NCBI GenBank assembly: GCA_902805475.1 | Contig: CADCSX010000009.1 | Coordinates: 1,364,001 to 1,428,000, forward strand | Origin: Entonaema liquescens | Taxonomy: Eukaryota > Ascomycota > Sordariomycetes > Xylariales > Xylariaceae | DNA: 64,000 nucleotides | Reading direction: 5' to 3' | In this document: positions 1-13,607 of the stretch, one piece after another | How positions within the stretch are numbered: position 1 is the stretch's first letter | Layout: every line of letters begins with the position of its first letter | Notes under the pieces: generated by a model | Seen by the model: the letters and a program-made list of their open reading frames with translations, nothing else | Databases searched by the model: none | What the model was told of the DNA's origin: nothing | Translations under genes and position numbers: made by a program

Positions 1-3000
1 ATATTGATTTTTTTATTTAATTTTATTACATAAAGTTTCTAATACTTAAATACTTTAATTATCGTTAATAATTTCTTATTATATATAAAGTACTTTAATT
101 TAAATTTTTAAAAAAATTAAAAGTAATATATTATTAAATATTATTTATTATTATTTTTTAATTATTTTAAAGTTTTGGTTAAAATGTTATTTCCTTTAAA
201 TTATTTTAAAATTATTCTTATAATATAATTAAATATATTAACGTATATTTTTTTTCTTTTTTTTAAATTTAATAATTAATAAATTGGAGTTTTAATTAAT
301 ATTTTTTTTAATTTTTTTAAAAAATTTATTTATTTTATTTATCCATTTAAAAAGTTAATTTTCCTTTTTAATGGTATTTATTATAAAGCATGTAATTTTC
401 CTAAAATCCTTAATAAAATTTTAAATAAAATTTGCGAAATTATAAAATAATTAAATTTTTTTAATTAAAATAAAAGTTTTTTATTATTGTATTTAAGTTA
501 GTTTTTTTTCTTAAATATAAATTTTTTTTAAAATTATAATAAATCTTAAATATTTAATTTTTTAGGTTTTTTATTAATACTTTCTTAATTTTATTATAAT
601 TTTATATTTTTGTAATATTTTTAATATTTTACATTTATATTTAATATATTTTTTATAAATTTAAAAATAAATTAAAATATTATTAATATAAATAAATATA
701 AAATTATTAATATATTCTTATAAAATTACCATTATTATATATTAAAAAAATGTAAAAACATTAATTAATCTTTAAAACATTATTAAATATTTATAATAAT
801 TATAAAAAATTCTAAATGTAATTTTCCATTTTTTTCCTTTAACTATATAAATATTATAATATTTATTTATTATATTAAATATTATAAACTATTAGGCGTT
901 GTTAATATATTTTTTCATGGTTTTAAATAAAGTAAAAAAATACCTATTTTTAATAATAATATTATTAAAAAAACAATAATCATTAATTATTTTAAACATT
1001 AATTCTTTATCTTTGTTTCTTTTTTAAATATTATTAATCTTTAATTTTAATATTATTATTATTAAGTATTTAATTAATAATTTTAATTTTTTAATAAATC
1101 TTTAAGTTAAATTTTTATTTAACCATTTTTATAAAGTTTAATATTATTTTTTTTTTAATTAATAAATTAATTTTAAATATAATAAATGCCTTTTTTTTAA
1201 CAAAATTTTATAATTATAAATTATATATTTAAAAAGTTTATTATTTATAAATTTTTTTTTTTAAAAAATTATAAAAAATTCCTTTTTAAATTTTTCCGAA
1301 ATTTTTTTTAACTTATTTTTTTTAACTTTTTTTTTAATTAAATATATTTAAATTAAAGTTTTTTTAAGATTGTATATATTAATTTTTTTTTAATTTATAA
1401 GAATTTTTTTTATTTTAAATTTATTTTAAATAATCTTTTATATTTTCTAATTAATTATTAAGTTATTAACAATAAATTAAGGTAAATTTAAAATAACTTT
1501 TTTATTTATATTTATAATATTAAAAAAAATTAAATTTAATTAATTATTAACGTAAATTTTAAATTTTATAATTTTTTATTATATTTATTTACCATTATAA
1601 TTTAATATTCATTTATTTATTATTTTTATAAAGTATAATTTATCTTTTATTTTATATAATATATTGTATTAATTTACCTATCGTAATAATATATAATTAT
1701 TTTAAGTTTTTAAATTTATTAAAACTTTAATTTTTTAATTTTTCCATTTAAATCGTATATAAAAATTTCGCTTATTTATTTTTATAATTTAAATAAAATT
1801 AAAATCTTCTTATTAATAAAAATAATTAATTATAATAATTAAGATTTTATTTAATTATTTTTATTATTTAATTAACATTTTTAATTTTTTTTAAATTATT
1901 ATAAAATTTCTTTAAGTTTTTTTTATTAATTGGGTTAAGTTTTTAATTTTTTATATATAATATATTTTATATTAATTTTTTAAATAATTACGTTAATTTC
2001 TTAAATTTTAAATATATTTATAAAATTTTTTTAAATGTTTAAATAATATAATATAAAAAAGGAATAATTTAATTTTAATTTTTTTAATTTTTTTTTGTAA
2101 ATATATTATTAATATTTTAATAAAAAAAAATCAATATTCCAATTTTTCGATTATATAAATTAAGTATAAATGTTGGTAATAAAATATTTAAAATATTAAA
2201 TAATGATTTTTATAATATTAATATCGAATATTTTTATTTAATAAGAATATATTAATAAATATTTATATAAGGAATTTAATAATTTTTCTTAATACCATTA
2301 TTATTTTTTCTTTATTTAATTTTTTTTTAGTTTAAGTTTTATAATTTATTTTTTTTATATTTATTTTTTATTAAAACAATTCTTTTAATATAATTCTTTA
2401 AATTAACATTTTTTAATAAACCATTATTCAAGTTGTAAATAATTTAATTAATATATTATTTTTATTTTAACATTTAATTTATAATTTAAGGTATTTTTTT
2501 TTTTCGAGATTAAAATATTAAAAGTTTTGTAATTTTTTAATTTTTATTTAATATTATTATTATTTTATTTTGTTTATTAAGGTTTTAATTTATTTATTTA
2601 TAAGTGTAATAAAAAATAAATAATAATTTTTTTTACAAAAATATTCTTTTTAAATTATTTTATAAACCTTTTGTATTTTTTTATAAATTACATTTATTAT
2701 TTTTTACTTTTTAATTTAAAAAATTTTATATAATTTTTTATTATAATTTTTTTATTCCATTAATTAAATTTTTAAAATTTTATTATTAACTATAAAATTA
2801 AGTTAATTAAATAATTTTATTAATTTAATAATTTTTTTTAACAAAATTTTATATTTTTTTTTTTTTAAGTTTATTATATAAAACTTTTAAATTAAGGTTA
2901 AAAAAGTAAATATTTTCGTAATTAAATAATAATTTTTTAAGTTTAAATTATATAAAAAATAATATAAATTATACGAATTATTATTATAATATTAATAATT

Positions 3001-6000
3001 ATTTTTAATAATTTTTTAATTTATTTAAATGTTTATATAATATTAATAAATGTGAGGGTTTTAAAATTAACGTTAATTTCAATAATAATAATACTTTTAT
3101 TTATCGTTTTATTTTCGTTTTATTAATTTTTAAAAATATTAAGATATATTATTTTTTCTTAATTTATAAATTGGGTAAAAATCGTTATAATATGCGTTTT
3201 AATGTAAATCTTCATATAGGATTTTATTATATTTTTATTATATTATTTCGACTTTAACTTTTTCCCATTTTATATTTTTTCGAGTTGGTTTGGGAATTTT
3301 TTTTATTTTCAAATTTTAACATTAACTTTTATAATATTTTTTTTTCCCGTAATTAAAATACTTTATTTAAAAAATATCTTTTTTTTTACTTTTAATTTAA
3401 TTAATATCCATAAGTCTTAAATAAGTTTTATATAAAGTGCTAAAAAATTAATTACTTTTTTTTTTTTTTTTCTTTAAATAAATGTTTTATTATCTTCTAT
3501 TTTTTTTTTTTTTAATTATTTATATTAATATTATCAATTATCGATTTTAATGGTTAATTTATAATATTCGTTAAAAAAAATAAGTTTATTTTTTAAGTAA
3601 ATTTTATTTTAAATTTTTTTTTTAAATTTTTAATAATAAATTTCGAATATTTTTTTTTAATTTATTATAATTTAAAAAAAAAGTTGTTTAAATTTTACCA
3701 TATATTATAAAGTAAATTTTATTTATTACAAGTTAAAAAAACGTCGTTTAATTATTTATTTTTAATTTAAATCTCCGAATATTTTCTTAAATTAACTTTT
3801 AAATTTATTAAATAAAGTAAATATTTTTTTAGTTTTTAAGCTTTAATTTTTTTTTTCCTTTTTAAATTATTTTTAAAATAAAAGTTTAAACCATTTTAAT
3901 ATATTTCCGGTGAGTTATTTTTTAATAGTAATAATTTAATTTTTTAAAATTATTAAAAAGTTATGATAAAATTTAAAATACGTTATATTTTATATTAAAA
4001 ACTTTTTAAAATTAGTTATTTTATTATAAGTTTTTAAGGACGTTGGTTTATATCTTTTTATTATTAAAATAAACATAAATAAATTTTTTAATTTTTTAAA
4101 TTAAATTTGCAATTTTTAAATAATATTTTATAAATTATTAATTATTATTATTATATTAAAAATTAAGTAAAAGTTTAAGTTAAAGTTAAAAACCATATTA
4201 TTATTATTAATAGTAAATATAATTAATTTATTAATTAAAAAGTTTATTTTTTTTTTAAAAAATTTTATTATTTTTCTTTTTAAAAATTCTAATAAATTTA
4301 ATTATTTATCTTCTTTTAAATCATTTTTATTTTCGGAAAAAGGAAGATTTTTAAGGTAATTATTTATATTAAAATATTTTTTATATTTAAATTAAATTTT
4401 TAAATGTTAATTAAAAAGTAATTAAAATATTACGGGGTTAAAGTTTTAGTTTAAAAATAATAATAATAATATAATGATTTAAATAATTATTAAATTAAAA
4501 GTTTTTTAAAATAATTTAAATTAATTATTAATAATTTTATTTTAAAATTTATAAAATTATTTATATATTAAAATTGTTAATATGTGTTTTATAACCTTTT
4601 AAAAAATAAAGAAATTTTGTTTTATAATTTTGTAAAAAGTAAAAAAACTTTATTTTATGGTTTTTTATAAGGCGGGAAAGTATAAAAAAGTATTATGTAT
4701 TAAGGTACATGATTTATTAAATTATATTTTTTATTTAATTTGTGCGTTTTGTGTTTGGTTTTTTAATTAAGCTAATTACCCCATAATTCGTAATAATTTT
4801 AAAATTAACATTAGTCATTATTTAATATTAATTATTACATTAATAATTAATAAATAATAATGAATAATAAATTTTAAATAATGATAATTAATAATTATTA
4901 ATTAATAAAAAATATTAAAAATTTTATAATGTTAATATATCATTAATATAATATAATTTAAATAAAATAAAATTCATTATAATTATAATATTTATTAATT
5001 TTTATATATACATTAATAATAATATCATTAACAATTATAATACATTATATTATATTAAAATTTTAATTAATAATTTTAATAAAAATGATATAAATTTAAA
5101 TAATAATTTATTATTATTAAAATAATATTATTAAATATAATGAAATAATTTATTATAATTAATAAATATTTTATTATAAAATTTATAATTAATTTATTTA
5201 AATGTTTAAGTTATTATACCGAAATATATAATATTTTTAATGTTATTATTAATAAAAAATAAATTAAAATTATTAAAGATTTTTTTATAAAATATAATTT
5301 TTTTATTATTATAATTTTTTTTATTAATATAAATATTAGAATTATTAATATTTTTTTTTATATTATTTATATATATATTTAATTTTTAATAAAATTGTTA
5401 AAAATATTAACGATTATAATTTTTATTATTTTTATTTTTATTTAAGTTTTTAATATTTGGTTTAATATTTTAATTAAAAAATTATAAACGTTAAAATTAA
5501 TTATTTTTTTTTTAATATAATTTAAAGTATTTTTAATAATTTTACGTTTAATTATTTATAAAATTATTAATTTAATTTTTTAATTAATTGTAATTATTAT
5601 AAAAAAAATTATTTTATTTATTATAATTATTATTATTATTATTATTATATTTATATATAAATTTTATTTTTTATAAAAAAATTAATTTATGTTTATTAAT
5701 TTTTTGAAAAAATTGTTTAAAAGTAATATTTATAATAAATTTGGTTAATTATTGTTAAATATAATAATTAAATAATTTAAAAATATGTTTAAATTAATTT
5801 TTAAATAAGTAATTATAAGTTTTTATATTGTGAATAATATTATTAATAAAAAAATGTAATAATTTTTTATTTTTTATATTTAATAACGTAAATAATTGAT
5901 TTTTTAAATTTTAATAAATAATGTTAAAATATTTACAAAATTTAGTAATGAGTTTTTTATAAATATAATTTATATTATTTATGGTTAAAATGTTTTATTT

Positions 6001-7560
6001 TATTTTTATTAATTTAATTATTAATTATTATTAAATAATATATTGTAAATATAATATTTATATGGTTTTAATTTTAATTTTTTTTTATAATTATATAAGT
6101 TTTTTTAATTAATAAATAAATATAAAAATATTAATATAAATAATATATTTTTTAAAAAATATAATATTAATAAAATAAAAATTTATTTATAAAAAATTAA
6201 AATATTTAATTATTTTTAAAAAAAATTTTTTATTATTATTTTTATTATTTTTATTATTATTATTATTAATAATATTATAATTATTATTATTTATAAAATT
6301 TTATAATATTATTTAATAAAAAATTTATATAATAATATTTATAATATTAATAATTATTATAAAAATATTAAAGTTAATATAATTTTTTTATAAATTTAAA
6401 TTTATTATATAAAATTAATTTTTTATTATAATTTAATTAATTTTAATAAATTTTAATAAAAAAAATAATTAAAATAATATTTTAAAAAAAATAAATAATA
6501 ATGGTAATAATAATTATTTAAAAAATTGTTTAATAATAATAAATTATTTAATTATAATAAATTATTTAATAATAATAAAAATATTAATAATATTTAATAA
6601 TAAATATTTAAATTTTATTTTAAAAAATTATTTAATAAATAATATAAAAAATAAAAATGTAATAATTAATTTAAAAAGTTATTTTAATAATTTTAATAAA
6701 AATAATAAAATTTATTATTATAAAGTTTTTAAATTATTATTAAAATAATAATATATTTATAAATTAATAAAAATAAATTTTAAAAAATTAATATAATAAA
6801 ATTAAAATAGTGTAAAAATTAATTTAATATATTATAAATTTTTTATAATAATAAATATAAGAAATATTTTAAAAAATATAATAAATTTAGTAAAGAAAAT
6901 AAATATTATTATAAAAAAATTATAATTATTTTAATTAAATTGTTATAAAAATTAAAAAATATTATATTTTTTTTTTAACGTTTAAAAAAATAGTAAAATT
7001 GTTTTTTCGATTTTATTTATTAAATTAAATAAATAATGTTTTTATATTATAATATTAGATTTTTTTTTAATAAAATAAAAATAAATTAAGTAAAAATAAA
7101 ATTATATTTATTAATTAATATAAAAAAAAAATAATTTATTTTTAAAAAATGAAAAAAATATAAAATTTATTTATATATTTTTGTAAATATTAATAATAAT
7201 TAATAATAAAATTATAAATGATTATTAAATTAATAATTGTTAATGAAATTTATTATAAATGTAAATTATTAATAAAAATTATTAATAAAAATTAAAAATA
7301 ATAATTTATTAATAAATAAATTTTAATAATAAAAATTAAAATAGTTATTATTTATTAAAAAAAATTTATAATGGTTTAATTAAATTAATGGTTAATTTTA
7401 ATTTAATTTAATTTAATGGAAATTTTTTAATTTAATAAAAAATAAAATATTCGTTATAATTTATAATATTATAATTAAAAAATAATTAAAAAAACGAAAT
7501 AATAAAATTATTAAATGTTATAATATAATATAAGTATAAATTAAATTATGTTATTATATT
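1..7560. repeat. A/T-rich RIP-type block (left edge outside window)
   Basis: Almost only A and T, with no open frame of gene length. The residual C is often in CpG (acg, cga, ccg), which fits loss of cytosine in CpA-type contexts rather than CpG deamination. The first 4.65 kb is T-rich and the remainder is more A-rich, so at least two differently oriented elements may be joined near 4.66-4.80 kb, where composition briefly recovers. A coding-like minus-strand trace is present around 3125-3300 (see findings). I found no paired terminal repeats. The block ends over 7560-7640 where normal composition resumes. Probably mutated transposon sequence; the element class is not identified. Confidence 0.8.
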
Positions 7561-7768
7561 AGTTAAGTTTTATAAGGGAATTTTTAAGATAGTAGATGTA
7601 GGAATATATTTAAGATATATAAGTCCTTATATGGATCTTGTAAGTCTATGTTATATGATAGATAATTACCTAGCTAACCCATTCCATGTACTTTGATTAA
7701 GCGTTTAAAGCACCCAGATAGGCTCTGAGTATCCAACAAGTATTTGAACATCGAATAGTTTGATCAAG

Positions 7769-9156
7769 ATGCCGGACCTCAACTCAGTCCCACCTTCTCC
7801 CCACATCCTCGCGGCTTCTAGACAAGCATCTTCCAATCATAATGGGCAATCACAAACCTCAGCACCTTCAGTACCATCAGCACCCATATCACCTTCTCTA
7901 AACATACTACCTTCGAATCAACAGACCGTGAACCGATCATCATCGATTTCTCTCCCGTCACCACCACTACCGGGAGCTCATACAATGTCTACTCCACATT
8001 CTGTCTTGGGACAGGATAATACTGGTGTTGGTACCGGCCCCGGTCCTTTGCGACACCCGCGACCCTTAACTGCGGCCGAGCTGCATTCAAAGCTAGAACA
8101 GGAGCAAGAGCTCTTGGTGCGACCCCCCCTCCACTCCGTCAGGACTCCTTCGATATCATGGCAAACATTCTAACTCAGTTGATCTAGGTGAACCGCTTGA
8201 GCCGCGATCTGGTTATGCTTCGAGTTGCGCAGAACTCGTCGGTAGCCTCTAATGCTTCGTCCACGAGTGCATCGACCTCTGCCGATCAGACCCACCCATC
8301 CTCTTTCACCGACACCCACCTATTGTCTGGCCCGGGATTTCCTCTTCCAACGACGAGCGCAGACCGCCGCCATCATCGGACAAGCTCGAGTGCTAGCGCA
8401 CGTAGTTTAAACCAGTCCAGTGCTGCTACTCAAGGTTCTATGCCTGCCCCGATACCCATACCACAGCCTCACTCCGGAAGCGCCGCCTCGGTCTTAGAAG
8501 CGGCACGAAACCCTCGAGCAGCGCCGGGAATGAGTCGACAGAATAGCACCGCTTCCCAGAGAAGCCAAAGCCGAAACCATTCACCCCATCCGTACCACAC
8601 GAGCACTAGTCTGGGTTCTTCATACACCCAATCACATGGTGTCCCATATGACTACGGTTCTGGTTACTTCCCTCGAGGCTACGCGTCTTCTAACACGAGC
8701 GTGGCAGCTACTCCAGGCTCGGAGCTTTCACCAGGACTCTTACCGGCCACTTTACGCTATGAAGAGACAGCTCACTATCGACAAGAGTTGGAGTCGGCTA
8801 AACGCGAGAACGAGAATCTCAAGAGACGAATCAAGGAGTTAGAACGGGCTCTACGGGATCGTCGACAGAGTGATTCTGGTCGTACTAGCGGCGGAAGAGA
8901 CCGGAGTGAGAGCGCTAGCACCACAGCGAGTGTCAGCGTTAGCGGCGCGACCGGAATCGGGGGTGTTATTGGGGGCGGTACAACCATAGCTGGAGACCGT
9001 CGGGGAGAGCGTAGAGCCATCGAGCGAGGCATCAGCAATCTGAGCATTTCTGGGAGCATTGGAGCTGGTGTTCCCGAAGATGAGGTCAAGGTGGGAGAGA
9101 GTGCTGCGAGTGCCGGTCTACCAGTGGTGGGAGACCAGGCCCGGGACGCAAAGTAG
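7769..9156 (+). CDS. Ser-rich protein with C-terminal coiled coil, function unknown
   Basis: Two exons, 7769-8116 and 8188-9156, give 438 residues. The 71-bp intron (GTGCGA donor, CTAAC branch site, CTAG acceptor) joins in phase 0 and links a predicted helix (TAAELHSKLEQEQELL) directly to VNRLSRDLVMLRVAQ, forming one continuous amphipathic segment near residues 100-132. The first ATG in frame opens MPDLNSVPPSP. The rest is low-complexity Ser/Thr/Pro sequence, then a strongly charged heptad-like helix at about residues 306-342 (YRQELESAKRENENLKRRI), and a Gly/Ser-rich tail. There is no signal peptide or membrane segment. It looks like a conserved fungal protein of unknown role; the coiled coil suggests self-association, and it lacks a clear basic region of a bZIP factor. 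It is the first intact gene to the right of the A/T block. Confidence 0.8.
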
Positions 9157-10549
9157 GGTGGTTGTTTAAACACCGGTCCCTACCTACATGAGGTGCGGCT
9201 TGTGCTGCCTGTCAAGAACGAGACTAATGCGGTAGTCTACCTAGATGTTATCAGGACGACGGGTGGGTTTAGTGATGTATGAATGACTGAATGAAGTCTA
9301 GTTTATTATTGCCTCGCAATGTCGTCTTAGTCTTTTCCCCTGGGTGGTCTAGATTCGTTGGCCAAATAGAAAAATTTCCAAGTATTTTGCTTTCGAAGCT
9401 AGATGCACTTTTTACCCAGGTTTGCTAGAAAGTAAACCTGCCTGAAATAAAGTTACAACTTTGCATAACACTTACTCGATATGTCGAATTTCGGACGAGT
9501 GTTCAATGCTTTCACCATCTAGAGTATCCAAGCCTAAGGTTTATATAAATAGGACAGTGAGAATACTTTGAATATCGTATAGTCTTCATACCGAAGTTTC
9601 TACTGAGCCAAGTGAAGCTTATTATAGTTAAAGAATTTTGCATGTTTAGGAATACCTTGCTTGTTATGTTTACGGTAGACCCCTTGTTACTCTAGCTGTC
9701 TAGTAATAAAACTAGAGCTATAGGATTAAACTTATAAGGGTAGGTTGGCTTATAACATAACGAGCTAGCTGTAAGCGAGATACTAATAACAAGACTACTA
9801 ACAGAAATCAAAGTCAATCCATATATGTCAATCCATATACTACATAGTATATAGGTAATTACTCGTGAGCGAAACAGCTTAGGAATATTCCGAGGCAAAT
9901 ACCCCGGATTGTCCGCTGTTGTTAGACTAGGGCTTCTCCCTTTCTTATTTAGCTTCGATGGCGCAATCGGAACTAAGGAGTTTCGTCCTCACATTTCACC
10001 GAGACTGTGCCGTACATAGGGGAACTTTTACTGAAGGTATGAAAGGTTAAAACGGATTATACGTGGTTAGATGCGGCTCTGAGAATGATTACTATTCCAA
10101 CTTTATAAATGCTTACTCCTACAGGGTACCTATGCCTTAGGTACTTGAGGTACATGTATCTCATAGGGTGCTTGGAGGCAAAGAAATAACATATGAGACT
10201 TGCGCAACAACATAGCGCTATTATTTTCTATCCGTTACACTCAGCTTAAACCCTTAGTCCCTAGATTATAAACAACTTTACAATATGTCTATCTACACTT
10301 ATAAAAATTTAATAATAACTACATAGAAATAAACTTGTTTATAATTGAAATTTAACTACCCCCTAACATTAAAATGATCACTAACAAACTTCGCGCCCCC
10401 TTAAGCGGCGATTTACCCTAGTCAGTTTACCGGCGTCAGTCAGACTGTCACGCTACGAGAGAAAAGTACGGATCCAGACAATCACGCAATAGGCTCCACC
10501 CGAAAATTTCGAAGTTCCTTTTGGCCCTTGGCTCAGCATCGCGAACAAC
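9157..10549. other. Intergenic stretch, no gene seen
   Basis: Mixed-composition spacer between the coiled-coil gene and the UNC93-like transporter gene. The only frames are short (the longest is 68 codons on the minus strand at 9692-9898, without splice partners or recognisable motifs). A small A/T-rich dip lies near 10260-10380. No tRNA-like fold or terminal repeat was recognised. Confidence 0.6.
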
Positions 10550-10567
10550 CCAATGCGTGTATATAAT
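10550..10567 (+). promoter_or_regulatory. CCAAT box and TATA-like element before UNC93-like gene
   Basis: CCAAT at 10550-10554 is followed by TATATAAT at 10560-10567, about 190 bp before the transporter start codon. The pair is arranged like a core promoter; the CCAAT-binding HAP complex is the known reader of such boxes in moulds. Assignment is by motif and position only. Confidence 0.4.
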
Positions 10568-10682
10568 ACGCGCTCATATGCACACTTACCCTGTAACCAT
10601 GGCGTTGTGTCGTGGAACAAGACTTTGCATCTCGCAGTTTTAAGTCCTTCCTTCGAAAAACATCATCGACGATAGATCGAAA

Positions 10683-10686
<4 letters not shown>

Positions 10687-10717
<31 letters not shown>
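10687..10717 (+). repeat. (GA)n microsatellite in 5' leader
   Basis: An uninterrupted GA dinucleotide run of 31 bases, followed by GT-rich and further GA-rich sequence, ends 40 bp before the ATG of the UNC93-like gene. It lies in the probable 5' untranslated leader and is expected to be length-variable. Confidence 0.9.
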
Positions 10718-10719
<2 letters not shown>

Positions 10720-10757
10720 TATACGTGTGTGTGAGAGAGAAAGAGTAAGAAAGAGAA

Positions 10758-12242
10758 ATGGCGTCTTCAAATGAGGATTACACCGAACATCCGGAAGATG
10801 GTACTGTTACGTCTGCGGCTTCGAAGCCGCTCAAACACTCCATCTTCCGGTCTGTACCTTTCCAGATCGCCGTCGCATGCGGCGTGTCTTTCACCGCGCC
10901 GGGCATGTGGGATGCGCTCGGCGGTCTAGGAGCCGGCGGCGCAGCCGAACCCTACGCCGTATCAGCCGCCAACGCGCTCGTATACGGGCTCTTTTCCATC
11001 GTCTGCGTCGCCGCGGGCGCTATCAACAACCGCATCGGTCTACCCTACGGCCTCGCCCTCGGCGCCATCGGATACCCCCTATACGGCGCCGGCTTGTACA
11101 CCAACAACGTCAACGCCACCACCTGGTTCATGCTCTTCGGCAGCGCCCTCTGCGGCATCTCAGCCGGTTTCTTTTGGGCGGCAGAGGCCGCAATAATTAT
11201 TGGTTATCCGAGCCCTAAGGATCGTGCTTTTTACCTGGCTATCTGGCAGAGTGCGAAAGCCGCTGGTCCCATCGTCGGTGGTGCTATTAATCTCGGTCTT
11301 AACGCCCAGCGCTCTACTGCTGGATCTGTTGGTTCTGCTACGTATATCGTCTTTATCGCGATCATGTGCTTGGGTTTACCTATTGCGCTGTGCCTTAGCC
11401 CCGCGAAGAAGGTTTGGCGTCACGATGGTACTCGTGTTGTTGTACGCAAGGAACCGACCTGGAAAGCGGAGTTCCACGCAGTTGGCAAGTTACTGGCTTC
11501 GCGTCGTGTGCTACTTCTACTACCGGCTTTCTTTATAAGCTACTTCTATAACGGCTTCGTCAGTACTTGGTTGACCACGTACTTTACTGTGCGCTCTCGT
11601 GCCTTTTCCTCCTTCTTCACGAACTTCGCTGGTATCTTCAGCTCTTTCATCGTCGCCGCTCTACTCGACCGTCAGAACATTCATATCCGAACGCGTGCCC
11701 GCATCGCTTTTACTGCTATCGTTACTATCCTTATCGGCACCTGGATCTGGGCGTCAATCCTACAGAAGCGGTTTTACGATGCGCCGGTTTCTCCCGTGTT
11801 CGATTGGTTTAAGGGTGGTTTCGGTTCCGCATATGCGCTTGTTTTCTTCTGGACGTTCGGTGGCCAGGCTTTCCAGCAGTTCCTCTACTGGCTTGTCGGC
11901 CAGTATGCGACGGACCTATCATCGCTTTCGCACCACACGGGTATTCTGCGAGGCGTTGAGGCTCTTGGACAGACTGTTGCTTGGGCGTATGTTATCCCTT
12001 CTCCCTATTACCTACCTTAAGACGGACTTTATGCTAATTGTCGTGTTCATAGTATGCAATCAGAAGGCAACGCCAACCACTTCGTCAGCATCGGGCTCAA
12101 CTTCGGCATTACCGTCCTATGCATCCCGTTCACTTGGATCGTGCTTTCGGAACTCGACCACAGCCACGAGATTAAAGTTACGGAAGAGGAAATTGTGGCC
12201 GACCCGGATAAGAAGCAAGACACTACTGCGGCTTCTGTTTGA
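10758..12242 (+). CDS. UNC93-like (DUF895) MFS-fold membrane transporter
   Basis: Exons 10758-11986 and 12053-12242 encode 472 residues. The 66-bp intron has a consensus GTATGT donor, a GCTAAT branch site and CATAG acceptor, and splits an alanine codon so that the helix runs ...GQTVAWA-MQSEGN. The N-terminal 30 residues are hydrophilic; about eleven hydrophobic helices follow, including the family-typical start FQIAVACGVSFTAPGMWDAL, the small-residue-rich AGAINNRIG loop and GISAGFFWAAEAAIIIGYP. The C-terminal tail is acidic and polar. Fungal members of this family are plasma-membrane or vacuolar proteins of mostly unknown substrate, some inside metabolite clusters. It is the first gene of the 10.8-22.8 kb metabolic group. 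The family assignment is firm; substrate is unknown. Confidence 0.9.
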
Positions 12243-13523
12243 TTGTATTGATTTTTGAATATTGCGGTATAAACGCACGAAAGCGATTGGAGATAAAATT
12301 TAATGGGCTCGGCGAGATTTCCTTGTGGAAAGAGTGAATGAGGCGGCGGATAGAAGAGACCGGGAGCTTTGGATGATACCCTAGTTGATAAATGAATGGA
12401 AAGAGGCCTTTTTACCTGATCCTAATAATGACCGCTATAAGTGCATTGTGAAATTTGGCAATGTTGTGAATTGTTACTAATACCTGAGTGATACTATGCG
12501 TGGATAAGATTGGAAGACCTAGATATAACAAGCGATATCCATTCCTTCACTACGAACTAGTAGCAAAAGTTGCCTACATGTTGTGCTTGAGGCATGACAC
12601 GTGGGCCGTTCGAGAGTAACACCACATGTAAGAATAGTGTTTCTTATAATAGGTGAACACGGCTTAAAAGATAGGTAGGTAGTGACGATTGATTCTCGAA
12701 TGCTTTCCCAGTATAAGCACTACTCGCGAGAAATTGGTCTCCGCATGAAGTCTTGGGCCCGACTTTGATTAAAGGTCTCAATCCCTTCGCCGAAGAGTCA
12801 GCACGGCGAGTATCTCGCCAGGTTCGTAAACGCGATGTCATGGTTGAAGATGGAGTAGGGAGTAGGGAGTAGGGAGTAGGGAGTAGGGAGTAGGGAGTAG
12901 GGAGTAGGGAGTAGGGAGTAGGGAGTAGGGGGTAATCTCGAGATGTGGATACTCCCATTTATAGGAGACCCTAAACCGGTAGTTCGGGTCTTGGGCGTAG
13001 CGCCGAAAGCGCGGAGTGCACGTTCGAATTTGCCGGGATGAGTATAGCTACGATTAACTTATTTGCGATGTATGAAATCTCATTACCGGGTCGATTGATG
13101 GCTTTACTTTCACGTAGACTTTCGCCTCGAGGATCTATGTTGGTTTCGATCTTTACTAAATGGAGTCAACTCTTCTGGATAGAAAGACCTTAGAGCAATA
13201 TATAAATATACATAAGAGATATTGATAAACCATTGTAGATTATATGTTGAATTAGATAATGCACATAGAATTAACGTTAGCCCCTACTATATTAATCATT
13301 CCCTGTACCCAGAACATTGACTTGAGCTAGCTAATTCCAGTTACTTAGATGGGTAAAAGCTCTTTTGAATCCCTGTTCGCTAATAATGCAACATCATTCT
13401 CATCTCACCGTTTTGGATTTTTCGTTCTTCTCGTTCGGCTTTAGGGCGGAAACCAACGTAGTCCAACGTTAACCAGCATCTGATGGCTTCTTTTCGGTGT
13501 GACTCAAAACTAAAGAAAGCTCG
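12243..13523. other. Intergenic stretch with one minisatellite, no gene seen
   Basis: Spacer between two transporter genes on the same strand. Apart from the 7-bp tandem array at 12852-12930 I see no gene. The 104-codon minus-strand frame at 12644-12958 only exists because the 7-bp array is open in all frames, so it is not counted. Confidence 0.6.
12852..12930 (+). repeat. 7-bp tandem array (GGAGTAG)n, about 11 copies
   Basis: A 79-bp perfect array of GGAGTAG units, readable as TAGGGAG. It resembles the canonical fungal telomere unit TTAGGG with one base replaced and one added, but is an interstitial minisatellite with unit length 7. Copies are identical, implying recent expansion or homogenisation. 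Confidence 0.95.
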
Positions 13524-13531
13524 TATATAAT
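13524..13531 (+). promoter_or_regulatory. TATA-like element before DHA1-type transporter
   Basis: TATATAAT lies 77 bp before the start codon of the MFS gene at 13608, a usual core-promoter distance for moulds. Motif and position only. Confidence 0.35.
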
Positions 13532-13607
13532 GAGTTGTCCGTGTCGCTTGGCTCTATTTCGTATACATGTAGACTAAGTAAGGGTATTAATCATCTCTAA
13601 AGTAAGC

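Noticed and set aside
8636..9173. Open frames on both strands over the coiled-coil gene (68 and 132 codons)
   Set aside because: Shadows of the real exon: no family features, and the real frame has the coiled coil and a matching intron.
12644..12958. 104-codon minus-strand frame with a TPYSLLP repeat
   Set aside because: Created by the 7-bp tandem array, which repeats in frame every 21 bp; no start context, splice signals or similarity.
12976..13035. Possible tRNA gene suggested by GTTCGAATTTG
   Set aside because: Only a T-loop-like string is present; no matching acceptor stem or anticodon arm could be folded around it.
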